DNA from: Paenibacillus agilis
GTDB taxonomy: Bacteria > Bacillota > Bacilli > Paenibacillales > Paenibacillaceae
Length of the DNA stretch: 64,000 bases
Assembly: GCF_007786455.1 (NCBI RefSeq)
Contig: NZ_VNJK01000004.1
Span: forward strand, 236,536-300,535
Direction of reading: 5' to 3'
Part shown: in pieces, positions 56,408 to 64,000 of the stretch
Layout of the letters: every line of letters begins with the position of its first letter
Numbering within the stretch: the stretch's first letter is position 1
Notes under the pieces: model-generated
Databases searched by the model: none
What the model was told of the DNA's origin: nothing
Seen by the model: only the letters and a program-made list of their open reading frames with translations
Position numbers and translations under genes: made by a program

Positions 56408-57694
56408 ATGAAACCAATACAGGTAGGCTTATTAGGGTTAGGGACGGTTGGAACTGGTGTTGTAAGAATTATAGAAGGGCATCAGGAAGATTTGATGAGT
56501 CAGGTTGGTTCTCCCATTCAAGTTCGTAAAGTACTCGTAAAGGATATGCATAAGCAACGTCATTTAAATATCGATCCGGCGCTTATGACTGAAGATGCTT
56601 CTGAGGTTGTGTATGATCCGGAGATCGATGTTGTTGTTGAAGTCATGGGAGGGATTGAGCCTACGAAGCAGCTCATTCTCGATGCTTTGGCACAAGGTAA
56701 GCATGTTGTAACTGCAAACAAGGATTTGATGGCTCTTCATGGGCCAGAAATTTTAGAACAAGCACGTGCTAACAATTGCGATGTATTTTACGAGGCGAGT
56801 GTAGCAGGTGGTATTCCAATTATCCGCACATTAATGGAAGGCTTCTCTTCCGATCGTATTAAGAAGATTATGGGTATCGTGAATGGGACTACAAATTATA
56901 TCCTAACGAAGATGAGCCAAGAGGGCGCAGCTTATCAAGATGTACTAAAAGAAGCGCAAACGCTAGGTTATGCGGAATCTGACCCGACTTCAGATGTAGA
57001 AGGATTGGATGCTGCTCGCAAGATGGCGATTCTTGCTACGCTAGGATTCCATACGACGATAGGTCTTGAGGATGTGGAAGTGAAAGGCATATCCAGTATT
57101 TCTAAAGAGGATATTGCCTATGCGAAGCGGCTTGGCTACGAAATGAAGCTGCTAGGTATTGCAGAGAGGCAAGATGATCAAATTAGCGTTGTTGTGCAGC
57201 CTACGATGGTGAAGACTTCACATCCGCTTGCTTCTGTTAATGGAGTGTTTAACGCGGTGTATGTGTATGGTGAAGCTGTTGGGGAAACGATGTTCTACGG
57301 TCCAGGTGCGGGCGAGATGCCTACTGCTACTTCTGTTGTAGCTGACTTGGTAGCAGTTGTGAAAAACCTGCGCATCGGTGTCAATGGCAAGCAAGGTCAC
57401 CATGCTTATCGTACTAAGAAGCTCAAGACAGACGACCAGATTCATTATAAAAACTTTATTCTTTTAGATGTTCATGATCGTGCAGGGGTGTTGGCGAGAA
57501 TTACGCAAGTGTTCGCAGAATTCGGTGTAAGCTTAGAATCTGTTGTGCAGCAGCCTAATCCGAACAATCCTGATGCTGAAATTATCATTATTACACATGA
57601 AGCAAGCCAAGCAAGCATGAGAAAAGTACTGGATCATTTTATGAGCTTGGATGTTATAAAGGAAATTAAGAGTGCATATCGCGTAGAGGGTTAA
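56408..57694 (+). CDS. hom: Homoserine dehydrogenase
   Basis: Hom reduces aspartate semialdehyde to homoserine, the branch point to threonine and methionine. The 428 residues show the Rossmann motif GLLGLGTVGTGVVRII, GIVNGTTNYILTKM, EGLDAARKMAILA and a C-terminal ACT domain (LDVHDRAGVLARITQVFAEF) for feedback control by threonine. AGGGGAGG precedes the ATG. Confidence 0.96.
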   Translation: MKPIQVGLLGLGTVGTGVVRIIEGHQEDLMSQVGSPIQVRKVLVKDMHKQRHLNIDPALMTEDASEVVYDPEIDVVVEVMGGIEPTKQLILDALAQGKHVVTANKDLMALHGPEILEQARANNCDVFYEASVAGGIPIIRTLMEGFSSDRIKKIMGIVNGTTNYILTKMSQEGAAYQDVLKEAQTLGYAESDPTSDVEGLDAARKMAILATLGFHTTIGLEDVEVKGISSISKEDIAYAKRLGYEMKLLGIAERQDDQISVVVQPTMVKTSHPLASVNGVFNAVYVYGEAVGETMFYGPGAGEMPTATSVVADLVAVVKNLRIGVNGKQGHHAYRTKKLKTDDQIHYKNFILLDVHDRAGVLARITQVFAEFGVSLESVVQQPNPNNPDAEIIIITHEASQASMRKVLDHFMSLDVIKEIKSAYRVEG

Positions 57695-57736
57695 ACATTC
57701 ATTCCAGCGTAAGGAATAGAGATGGAGGAGAGAACG

Positions 57737-58798
57737 ATGAGATATATGGGACTGTTGGAAACGTATAAAGCATATCTTCCGGTTGGGGAAGCGACTCCGA
57801 TGATTACACTTCATGAGGGAAACACACCTTTGATTCGGGCGGAAAAACTGTCAGAACAGCTTGGCTTGAATTTGTATTTTAAATATGAAGGCTTAAATCC
57901 TACGGGTTCTTTTAAAGATCGTGGTATGGTTATGGCTGTTGCTAAAGCGATGGAAGAAGGCAGTCGTACAATCATGTGCGCCTCCACAGGCAATACTTCT
58001 GCGGCAGCGGCTGCTTATGCGGCACGTGGCGGTTTGAATTGTATCGTTCTTATTCCTAATAATAATATTGCGCTTGGTAAGATGGCTCAAGCGATGATAT
58101 ATGGTGCAAAGGTTATTGCGATAGAAGGAAACTTCGATCGTGCATTGGAAATTGTCCGTGAAATTACAGCTAAGCATCCTATTACGCTAGTGAATTCTGT
58201 TAACCCTTATCGCATCGAGGGTCAGAAGACTGCTGCTTTTGAAGTATGTGAGCAGCTTGGGGCGGCTCCGGATTACTTGGCGATTCCTGTAGGCAACGCG
58301 GGGAATATCTCTGCCTATTGGAAAGGTTTTAAGCAATATTATGAGGCTGGAAAAGTAGATAAGCTGCCGAAAATGATTGGTTTTGAGGCTGAGGGGGCAA
58401 TGGCGATCGTGAAGGGCGAGCCGATTCTAGAGCCTGAGACCGTTGCGACTGCTATCCGTATCGGTAATCCTGCAAGTTGGAAAACGGCAGTTGAAGCTTC
58501 TCAACAATCAGAAGGTCAGATTAACTATGTAACGGATGAGCAGATTTTGTCCGCTTATCAATTGCTTGCTGCGTCAGAAGGTGTATTTGCAGAGCCGGCT
58601 TCTGCTGCTTCTTTGGCTGGAGTTATTAAATTGCATCAGGAAGGATATTTCCAAGGCGGAGAGTCTGTCGTTTGTGTGCTAACAGGGAATGGTCTGAAAG
58701 ATCCGAATATTGCGATTAAAACGGCTGCTGTCGAGCCGCTTGTTGTTCCTGATACGGAAGAGGCGGTTATGGACGCGATTCGTAAGCTAGAAGGGTGA
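57737..58798 (+). CDS. thrC: Threonine synthase
   Basis: ThrC converts phosphohomoserine to threonine with PLP. The 353 residues show [12 protein letters not shown], the PLP lysine in [11 protein letters not shown], and [21 protein letters not shown] 57737 follows GGAGGAGAG; ATG 57722 lies before that ribosome binding site. It is 42 bases after hom. Confidence 0.95.
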   Translation: MRYMGLLETYKAYLPVGEATPMITLHEGNTPLIRAEKLSEQLGLNLYFKYEGLNPTGSFKDRGMVMAVAKAMEEGSRTIMCASTGNTSAAAAAYAARGGLNCIVLIPNNNIALGKMAQAMIYGAKVIAIEGNFDRALEIVREITAKHPITLVNSVNPYRIEGQKTAAFEVCEQLGAAPDYLAIPVGNAGNISAYWKGFKQYYEAGKVDKLPKMIGFEAEGAMAIVKGEPILEPETVATAIRIGNPASWKTAVEASQQSEGQINYVTDEQILSAYQLLAASEGVFAEPASAASLAGVIKLHQEGYFQGGESVVCVLTGNGLKDPNIAIKTAAVEPLVVPDTEEAVMDAIRKLEG

Positions 58799-58805
58799 AT
58801 AACAG

Positions 58806-59786
58806 ATGATGCAGCAAAATGGTGTATTAGTAAAAGTTCCTGCAAGTACGGCAAATTTGGGGCCGGGCTTTGATACATTAGGAATGGCTCTTTCCTTATA
58901 TACTTGGATTGGTATGAAGCCTGCTGAAAGTACTACTGTACGTATGTATGGTCCTGAATTAGGCGGTTTACCAGCAGATGAAACGAATCTTATCGTGCAA
59001 GTGGCAAAGCGGGTATTTATTGAAGCGGGAGTGGAATTTTGTCCACTAGAAATGGATGTATATAGTGAAATTCCTTTAACAAGAGGTCTTGGAAGCAGTG
59101 CTTCTGCGATTGTAGGTGCGCTCGTAGCAGCTAATGCATTATTGAATTACCCATTGTCTAATCAACAATTATTTGATATGGCATCTGCTTGGGAACGTCA
59201 TCCGGATAATGTTGGTGCATCCTTATTCGGTGGAATCGTCGTAGCATCCTGGGATGGGAAGCAGGCGAGACATGTGAGGTTGGAGCCTCATAGCAGCTTG
59301 GGTACGGTCGTGGCGATACCGAAGTTTCAGCTGGAAACGAAGGCTGCCCGCGGGGTGTTGCCTGAGCAGGTATCAATGGCGGATGCAGTACATAATGTGA
59401 GTCATTCTTCGTTGGTCGTTGCTGCTTTATCGACGGGGCAATTCGAATTGTTGTATGATGCAATGCAGGATCGACTTCATCAGCCGTATCGTATGTCTTT
59501 AGTGCCTGGGATGGCACGGATATTGGAGGGAGCTCGCAAGTACGGTGCGTATGGTGTTGCATTAAGTGGTGCGGGTCCAACGATATTGGCACTTGTTAAT
59601 ATGTTGCAAGACAACGGTGAATTAATTACTTTTATGAAAGACACGTTACAACAATATGGTGTTGAGGCAGATGTGTTCTTGCTAGAACCTAGCTCAGTTG
59701 GTGCGGTATGCTTAGAAGGATCGGCTGATGATATTCATAGATTAATCCCTGAGAAATATCGGTCTGATCTAGCCGCAGAAGTATAG
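58806..59786 (+). CDS. thrB: Homoserine kinase
   Basis: The GHMP kinase of 326 residues phosphorylates homoserine for ThrC. Motifs are VKVPASTANLGPGFDTLGMAL, the ATP loop LTRGLGSSASAIVGALVAAN and LSGAGPTILAL. It starts seven bases after thrC (ATG 58806 or 58809). Confidence 0.95.
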   Translation: MMQQNGVLVKVPASTANLGPGFDTLGMALSLYTWIGMKPAESTTVRMYGPELGGLPADETNLIVQVAKRVFIEAGVEFCPLEMDVYSEIPLTRGLGSSASAIVGALVAANALLNYPLSNQQLFDMASAWERHPDNVGASLFGGIVVASWDGKQARHVRLEPHSSLGTVVAIPKFQLETKAARGVLPEQVSMADAVHNVSHSSLVVAALSTGQFELLYDAMQDRLHQPYRMSLVPGMARILEGARKYGAYGVALSGAGPTILALVNMLQDNGELITFMKDTLQQYGVEADVFLLEPSSVGAVCLEGSADDIHRLIPEKYRSDLAAEV

Positions 59787-59815
59787 GTACTTGAATGTAA
59801 AGGAGTAAGTGAAGT

Positions 59816-60697
59816 ATGGCTCGTATTGCTTTATTGCCGCAAGGTTCCGTGTCTCATGAAGCTGCAGTTCATTTGCTTGGTGATCATCATCAATACCATC
59901 ATTTTAAGCTTATTTCTGAAGTGTTTATGGCCGTCGTGAACAAAGAGGCTGACTACGCTGTTATTCCAATTGAGAATACGATAGAGGGTTCTGTCAATTT
60001 GCATCTGGATTGGATCGTTCATGAGGTGGATCTACCGTTTCAAGCGGAATGGGTTTATCCGTCAATTCAACATCTAATAGGACGAGGTGTTGAGGGAACA
60101 GAAGATTATTCTTCTATTAAAAAGGTGTTATCACATCCTGTTGCGATGGCGCAGTGTCAACAATTTTTGCGAAAACACTTACCTCAAGTAGTTCAAGAGC
60201 ATGTCAGCAGTACTTCGGAGGCGGTGCGGCTTGTAAAAGAGCACCCTGAGGAGAAATGGGCGGCAATCGGTACTCGGCTTGGTGCGCAAACATTTGGCTT
60301 AAATGTACTTGCCAGTGAGGTCATGGACCATCATAATAATTATACAAGGTTTATTCTGCTGGGGTCTCACCCGATTGAGCTTGCGGAAACGACGACACAT
60401 AAGACGACGATCTTAGTGACTTTGCCAGAGGATTTCCCTGGTGCCCTGCATCAGGTGCTGTCGGCATTCGCTTGGAGACGAATCAACTTATCTCGAATCG
60501 AATCACGTCCGACCAAGCTTCAGCTAGGAAATTACTATTTTTATATCGATTTGCAAATGGCTCTAGATTCAGTGCTGCTTCCTTCTGCTTTTGCAGAAAT
60601 TGAAGCGCTTGGCTGTCAAGTTCGCATCTTAGGTACATATCCAACCTATGCGTATTCAACCAGTCAAAGAGAAGAGCCTCATCATTCGGAGGTGTAA
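59816..60697 (+). CDS. pheA: Prephenate dehydratase
   Basis: PheA makes phenylpyruvate from prephenate. The 293-residue monofunctional enzyme has the catalytic TRF motif in HNNYTRFILLG, IENTIEGSVNLHLD, and a C-terminal ACT domain with the Phe-binding ESRP in LSRIESRPTK. The N-terminal loop reads LPQGSVSHEAA instead of the usual GPxGTFS, a visible deviation. It belongs to the pheB-to-ilvE operon. Confidence 0.94.
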   Translation: MARIALLPQGSVSHEAAVHLLGDHHQYHHFKLISEVFMAVVNKEADYAVIPIENTIEGSVNLHLDWIVHEVDLPFQAEWVYPSIQHLIGRGVEGTEDYSSIKKVLSHPVAMAQCQQFLRKHLPQVVQEHVSSTSEAVRLVKEHPEEKWAAIGTRLGAQTFGLNVLASEVMDHHNNYTRFILLGSHPIELAETTTHKTTILVTLPEDFPGALHQVLSAFAWRRINLSRIESRPTKLQLGNYYFYIDLQMALDSVLLPSAFAEIEALGCQVRILGTYPTYAYSTSQREEPHHSEV

Positions 60698-60699
60698 GC

Positions 60700-61581
60700 A
60701 TGACGCAGTGGATTTATTTAGACGGCGAATTTGTTACTAAAGAAGAAGCAAAAGTATCGGTATACGACCATGGATTCTTATATGGTGATGGTATATTTGA
60801 AGGTATCCGCATTTATGACGGAAATATTTTTAAATGCCATGAGCATTTAGTTCGTTTGTACGACTCTGCCAAGTCAATTATGTTGAACATTCCGCTTACA
60901 ATTGAAGAAATGCAGGATGCTTTGGTAGAAACAATCCGCCGCAACGGGTTGCGTGACGGATATATTCGTCTTGTAGTATCTCGTGGAGCGGGCAATCTTG
61001 GATTAGATCCGAATCGCTGCCCAAAAGCGAGCGTTATTATTATCGTTGAGCAACTGGCTATTTATCCAGAAGAAGCATATAAAAACGGTTTGCGCGCGGT
61101 ATCCGTAGCAGAACGCCGCAACATTCCGGATGCATTGAATCCGAAGATTAAGTCTTTGAACTACTTGAACAATATTCTAGTTAAGATCAAAGCAAACCTG
61201 GCTGACGTAGGCGAAGCGATCATGCTTAATGCACAAGGCTATGTAACAGAAGGTTCCGGAGATAACATCTTCATTATAAAAAAAGGAGTAGTATATACTC
61301 CGCCTTGTTACTTGGGTGCCCTTGAGGGAATTACACGTAATGCGATAATCGATATTTGTAAGGAGCAAGGCTTCACTGTGAAGGAAGAGCCGTTCTCCAT
61401 GCATGATGTTTATGTCGCCGATGAAGTATTCTTTACAGGGACTGCTGCGGAAGTTATTGCGGCACGCGAGATCGATGGACGTATTGTCGGTAATGGTCAA
61501 GCTGGGCCAATCACACTGCAGTTGTTGGACAAGTTCCGTCAAATCGTATCGCAGGATGGCGTTAAAGTATACGAATCTTAA
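60700..61581 (+). CDS. ilvE: Branched-chain amino acid aminotransferase (class IV)
   Basis: The PLP fold-type IV transaminase of 293 residues has YDHGFLYGDGIFEGIRIY, the PLP lysine in NPKIKSLNYLNNILVK, EGSGDNIFIIKKG and the EVFFTGTAAEVIA loop. It should interconvert Leu/Ile/Val and their keto acids; D-amino-acid transaminase or aminodeoxychorismate lyase activity cannot be fully excluded. It starts two bases after pheA and ends the operon. Confidence 0.9.
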   Translation: MTQWIYLDGEFVTKEEAKVSVYDHGFLYGDGIFEGIRIYDGNIFKCHEHLVRLYDSAKSIMLNIPLTIEEMQDALVETIRRNGLRDGYIRLVVSRGAGNLGLDPNRCPKASVIIIVEQLAIYPEEAYKNGLRAVSVAERRNIPDALNPKIKSLNYLNNILVKIKANLADVGEAIMLNAQGYVTEGSGDNIFIIKKGVVYTPPCYLGALEGITRNAIIDICKEQGFTVKEEPFSMHDVYVADEVFFTGTAAEVIAAREIDGRIVGNGQAGPITLQLLDKFRQIVSQDGVKVYES

Positions 61582-61587
61582 TCGTTT

Positions 61588-61627
61588 AAGAAGCTTTCTC
61601 CGAAGAGGGGAGGGCTTCTTTTTTTTC
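61588..61627 (+). terminator. Terminator of the pheB-ilvE operon
   Basis: AGAAGC followed by TTTCTCC pairs with GGGGAGG then GCTTCT, followed by eight Ts. The rest of the gap to 61792 shows no gene. Confidence 0.9.
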
Positions 61628-61792
61628 TTAATATAAGCTCTGTGGTTGTGTTGTGAATTGTTTATTATGAAGATTATGTGTTGGATTGAAAAAAATGATG
61701 TCAAATGCCCAGCTCCTGCATAGGATGTATAAATGACTACGCGGGCGATTGTCCCGTGTTACGAGGATGATTCCCTTTAGGAGGTACCGCGC

Positions 61793-63604
61793 GTGAAAAT
61801 TCATATTATTAAAAAGGGCGAAACTTTGTACGCTCTCTCCAAAAAATACGGGGTATCTTTGGATCAATTAATAGCCCTTAATCCACAATTAGCTGATCCA
61901 AATCAGGTTCAAGTTGGTATGAAGATTAGAGTCCCTTCTACTCCTGTTTCTACTGGAGGCTACGAAATTGTCCATAAGCATGTCGTTAAAGAAGGGGACA
62001 CACTGTGGAAGTTGGCGAAAGCTTGGGGATTACCACTTCAAGCGTTAATTGCTGCGAATCCACAACTGACAAATCCGAATGTGCTGCTTATTGGGCAAGT
62101 TGTGAATATTCCTAAATTAAATGTTAATGAATCGGGTGGGCCGAGTACGAGTGCAGGCTGGGGGGCGAATGCAGCCAATACCGGTGTTGTACCTCTTTCC
62201 AAAGCGGAGCTGACAAAGCCGATATCACCGCAACCACCAGTACAACCGCCCATACAGCCACCTGTACAACCACCTATCCAGCCGGAGACTAAACTGCAGC
62301 CTCAAGCGAAACAGCCGGCACCGCTACCATCTCAACCACAAGCACAAGCCAAACCTCCAATACAATCCCAGTCTCAACCAAAGCCAAAGCCGCAGTTGCA
62401 ACCACAATTTAAGCCGCAAGCAGAACAGTTAATAGCTCCGGCTCCATTACCGAATCCACCATCCGTTAAACCTGCAACAGGCAATGTTAGTCCTGTTAAG
62501 CCTACATTAAAAGGCGAGGCGCCGAATTTCGCACCTTTACCGGCGAGTTATGAAAATTTTTCGGCAAACCTGCCTAATGTAGAACCATATGCGAATTCTT
62601 TTGTTCCTAATTATGTAGGGCAATCTCAAAGCAATGTACAATGGCAGTCTCAAGATGTTGGCGGAACACAATCTACTTCGCCGCCTAATGTATATCCGAA
62701 CGTGCCTCAATATGAAGGGTTCTGTTCAACGGATATATCACCATATTCAAATTTTTGTAATCCTTATCCTGTTCATCCTTTTGGTGGTCATTGCAATCCT
62801 TGTGCATATCCGTCATATGGTACAGCTTCAATACCATTTATGCCTTATCAGACCTACACGGATGGAGCCAATCCAATCTGGGGTAGTGAGAATGTAGTTT
62901 ATTCCGAAAATGCGAACTATGGTCCGGCTTCAGTATCCCCAGGTGCTAATGCGAATTATGGTCCGACTGCTGTTTCGCCAGATGTTAACGCGAATTATGG
63001 TCCGGCTTCGGTATCCCCAGGTGCTAATGCGAATTATAGTCCGACGTCTGCTTCGCCAGTGCCTAATGCAAACTATGGTCCAACTTCTGTGCCTCAGGAA
63101 GTTAATGCAAATTATGGTCCATCGTTTGTGTGGTCGACACCGAATCAGAGCATTTCTCCAAGTGGTGTCGGTGAAATGTGGGATAAAAATGTAAACGAAC
63201 AGGCTGTAAATGCTGAGGCATATGGATTCCTGCAAGCGAATTACAGTAATATGCCATATGCAGCTCAGGAATATGGAGCTTATGGTGCTTCTCCTTATGG
63301 GGATTATAGTGTGTTTTGTCATCAATGCGGATCTCCTTATAGAATGAATCATCCTGCACCGGATAGCAGTTGGTTGTCTCAGTGGGGAGATGTAAGTTCA
63401 GGTGCTGGAAACGAATTTGAATTAGAACAGAAGTCCGATGGTGGTCAGGCTGATCCAAGTGACAGCGTCTCTGCAAGTAAGGGAAAGAAGAAGACTAAAG
63501 AGCAGCGTAAAAATGTAAGTGCGCGTAACTATAAAGAATATGATTCTTATACGCAGGCTAGTGCACGGCAAAAGGGAAAAAGTATGCCGTGGATTAACGG
63601 CTAA
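61793..63604 (+). CDS. safA: SafA-like spore coat morphogenetic protein, LysM repeats
   Basis: The 603-residue protein begins at GTG 61793 after TTTAGGAGG. It has two LysM domains (about 1-47, MKIHIIKKGETLYALSKKYG, and 61-105, HVVKEGDTLWKLAKAWG). A Pro/Gln-rich region follows (about 145-225), then a Tyr/Asn/Pro-rich Cys-containing part, six 13-residue repeats (about 373-450, NANYGPxSVSP), and a Lys-rich tail. B. subtilis SafA has one LysM and recruits inner coat proteins by binding SpoVID. The start MKIHI..KG is shared, and B. subtilis safA also lies downstream of the obg-pheA region. The second LysM and the repeats are differences. Confidence 0.82.
   Translation: MKIHIIKKGETLYALSKKYGVSLDQLIALNPQLADPNQVQVGMKIRVPSTPVSTGGYEIVHKHVVKEGDTLWKLAKAWGLPLQALIAANPQLTNPNVLLIGQVVNIPKLNVNESGGPSTSAGWGANAANTGVVPLSKAELTKPISPQPPVQPPIQPPVQPPIQPETKLQPQAKQPAPLPSQPQAQAKPPIQSQSQPKPKPQLQPQFKPQAEQLIAPAPLPNPPSVKPATGNVSPVKPTLKGEAPNFAPLPASYENFSANLPNVEPYANSFVPNYVGQSQSNVQWQSQDVGGTQSTSPPNVYPNVPQYEGFCSTDISPYSNFCNPYPVHPFGGHCNPCAYPSYGTASIPFMPYQTYTDGANPIWGSENVVYSENANYGPASVSPGANANYGPTAVSPDVNANYGPASVSPGANANYSPTSASPVPNANYGPTSVPQEVNANYGPSFVWSTPNQSISPSGVGEMWDKNVNEQAVNAEAYGFLQANYSNMPYAAQEYGAYGASPYGDYSVFCHQCGSPYRMNHPAPDSSWLSQWGDVSSGAGNEFELEQKSDGGQADPSDSVSASKGKKKTKEQRKNVSARNYKEYDSYTQASARQKGKSMPWING
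62909..63142 (+). repeat. Six tandem 39-bp repeats in the SafA-like gene
   Basis: Six in-frame units encode NANYGP followed by seven variable residues (NANYGPASVSPGA occurs twice exactly). Units 1 and 3 are almost identical at the DNA level, which suggests recent duplication or gene conversion. Confidence 0.9.
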
Positions 63605-63621
63605 TACAAGTATATTGAAAT

Positions 63622-63666
63622 AAGCTGCGATATCGCATATATGCGAAATTTCGTGGCTTTTTTTTC
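63622..63666 (+). terminator. Terminator of the SafA-like gene
   Basis: AAGCTGCGATATCGC pairs imperfectly with GCGAAATTTCGTGGCTT, ending in eight Ts. Confidence 0.8.
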
Positions 63667-63669
63667 CTG

Positions 63670-63698
63670 TTGTCAAAGTTGTGCAGGCATGATATATT
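63670..63698 (+). promoter_or_regulatory. rRNA operon promoter P1
   Basis: TTGTCA (63670-63675) and TATATT (63693-63698) are 17 bases apart. It is the first of two tandem promoters that share the sequence CATGATATATT at the -10. Confidence 0.65.
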
Positions 63699-63798
63699 TT
63701 ATTTCCGCCACCGAGAGGTACGGATGAGACAAACTTTGAAGGAAAGTGAATTGCAGCTGAGTTTAAAATGAAGCTCAAAAAACTTTTTAAAAAAAGTG

Positions 63799-63827
63799 TT
63801 GACTCGAAAGAAATAACATGATATATT
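63799..63827 (+). promoter_or_regulatory. rRNA operon promoter P2
   Basis: TTGACT (63799-63804) and TATATT (63822-63827) are 17 bases apart, preceded by an A/T-tract (TTTTTAAAAAAAG) that looks like an UP element. The transcribed start region GCCACTGAGAAACACGG resembles that after P1. Confidence 0.8.
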
Positions 63828-63889
63828 ATAAGAGTTGCCACTGAGAAACACGGCAAACGAGAGCGAAAGAAAACGAGTCGAAAGATGAG

Positions 63890-64000
63890 TGATCTGAGCC
63901 GAATTGTTCTTTGAAAACTGAACAACGAGTGAAACGTTTGATATAAGAAATTCAGCAATGAATTTCGTCAGCATTACAAATGAGCAAGTCAAACACTTTT
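63890..64000 (+). promoter_or_regulatory. 16S rRNA leader with boxA-like sequence
   Basis: TGTTCTTTGAAAACTGAACA (63906-63925) is the antitermination-type leader sequence found before 16S genes in Bacillaceae and Paenibacillaceae. The window ends in GTCAAACACTTTT, which in related genomes directly precedes the 16S 5' end. The 16S gene itself is not inside the window. Confidence 0.8.

Noticed and set aside
61700..61760. Sigma-E-type promoter before the SafA-like gene
   Set aside because: CATAGGAT could serve as a -10, but no -35 element lies at the required 14-15 base spacing.
62230..62430. Pro/Gln-rich direct repeats read as a CRISPR-like or satellite array
   Set aside because: They are short, in-frame, irregular PPIQP/PPVQP coding repeats within the SafA-like protein.

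Overview
The window is a stretch of core chromosome from an endospore-forming Gram-positive of the Paenibacillus type (family Paenibacillaceae). The evidence is the gene order: the tig-clp-lon-ysxC-hem-spoVID-valS-folC run and the spoIIB-maf-radC-mreBCD-minCD-spoIVFAB-rplU-ysxB-rpmA-spo0B-obg-pheB run follow the Bacillus subtilis layout. Features unlike B. subtilis include clpP directly upstream of clpX, murC after folC, a cobA-hemD fusion inside the heme operon, a membrane-anchored Spo0B, and a hom-thrC-thrB block between pheB and pheA. Almost every gene is on the + strand; only two small genes, both with convincing ribosome binding sites, are on the - strand.

Layout. 1-10.9 kb: the 3' end of tig, then clpP, clpX, ispG, a Na+:alanine/glycine symporter, lonB, lonA and ysxC (protein folding, proteolysis, isoprenoid synthesis). 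11.1-15.7 kb: a hypothetical gene, speD with a structured leader, and a glnQHMP-type polar amino acid ABC transporter. 16.0-21.0 kb: the only accessory-looking segment, with an SLH-domain protein followed by a 1232-residue secreted protein, both AT-rich in places. 21.4-31 kb: a small membrane protein, then hemA, hemX, a precorrin-2 dehydrogenase, hemC, cobA-hemD, hemB, hemL, an RluA-type pseudouridine synthase and spoVID. 32.6-42 kb: a small - strand membrane protein, a valine T-box and valS, folC, murC, a Hanks-type kinase, a tiny His/Lys/Ser/Tyr-rich - strand protein and a SpoIIB-like protein. 42-54.4 kb: maf, radC, mreBCD, minCD, rodA, spoIVFA, spoIVFB, an RNase G/E gene, an L21 leader, rplU, prp, rpmA and spo0B. 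54.4-61.6 kb: obg, then pheB-hom-thrC-thrB-pheA-ilvE. 61.8-63.6 kb: a SafA-like spore coat protein. The last 350 bases are the tandem promoters and leader of an rRNA operon whose 16S gene should start at or just past the window edge.

How the genes work together. The sporulation genes form a connected set: Spo0B (phosphorelay), SpoIIB (engulfment), SpoIVFA/FB (pro-sigma-K processing), and SpoVID with a SafA-like partner (coat assembly). MreBCD, RodA, MinCD, MurC and the Obg GTPase serve shape, division and envelope synthesis. The hem block makes uroporphyrinogen III from glutamyl-tRNA and has a good match to a PerR box on the hemA promoter. Cis-regulatory RNAs that can be recognised are a T-box (valS) and an L21 leader (rplU); unassigned structured leaders or hairpins lie before speD, before the symporter gene, and between mreB and mreC.

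No CRISPR array, insertion sequence, prophage or tRNA gene was seen. No wholly new multi-gene system is evident. The best leads are the speD leader, the kinase next to the small basic Ser/Tyr-rich protein, and the SLH/giant secreted protein pair.
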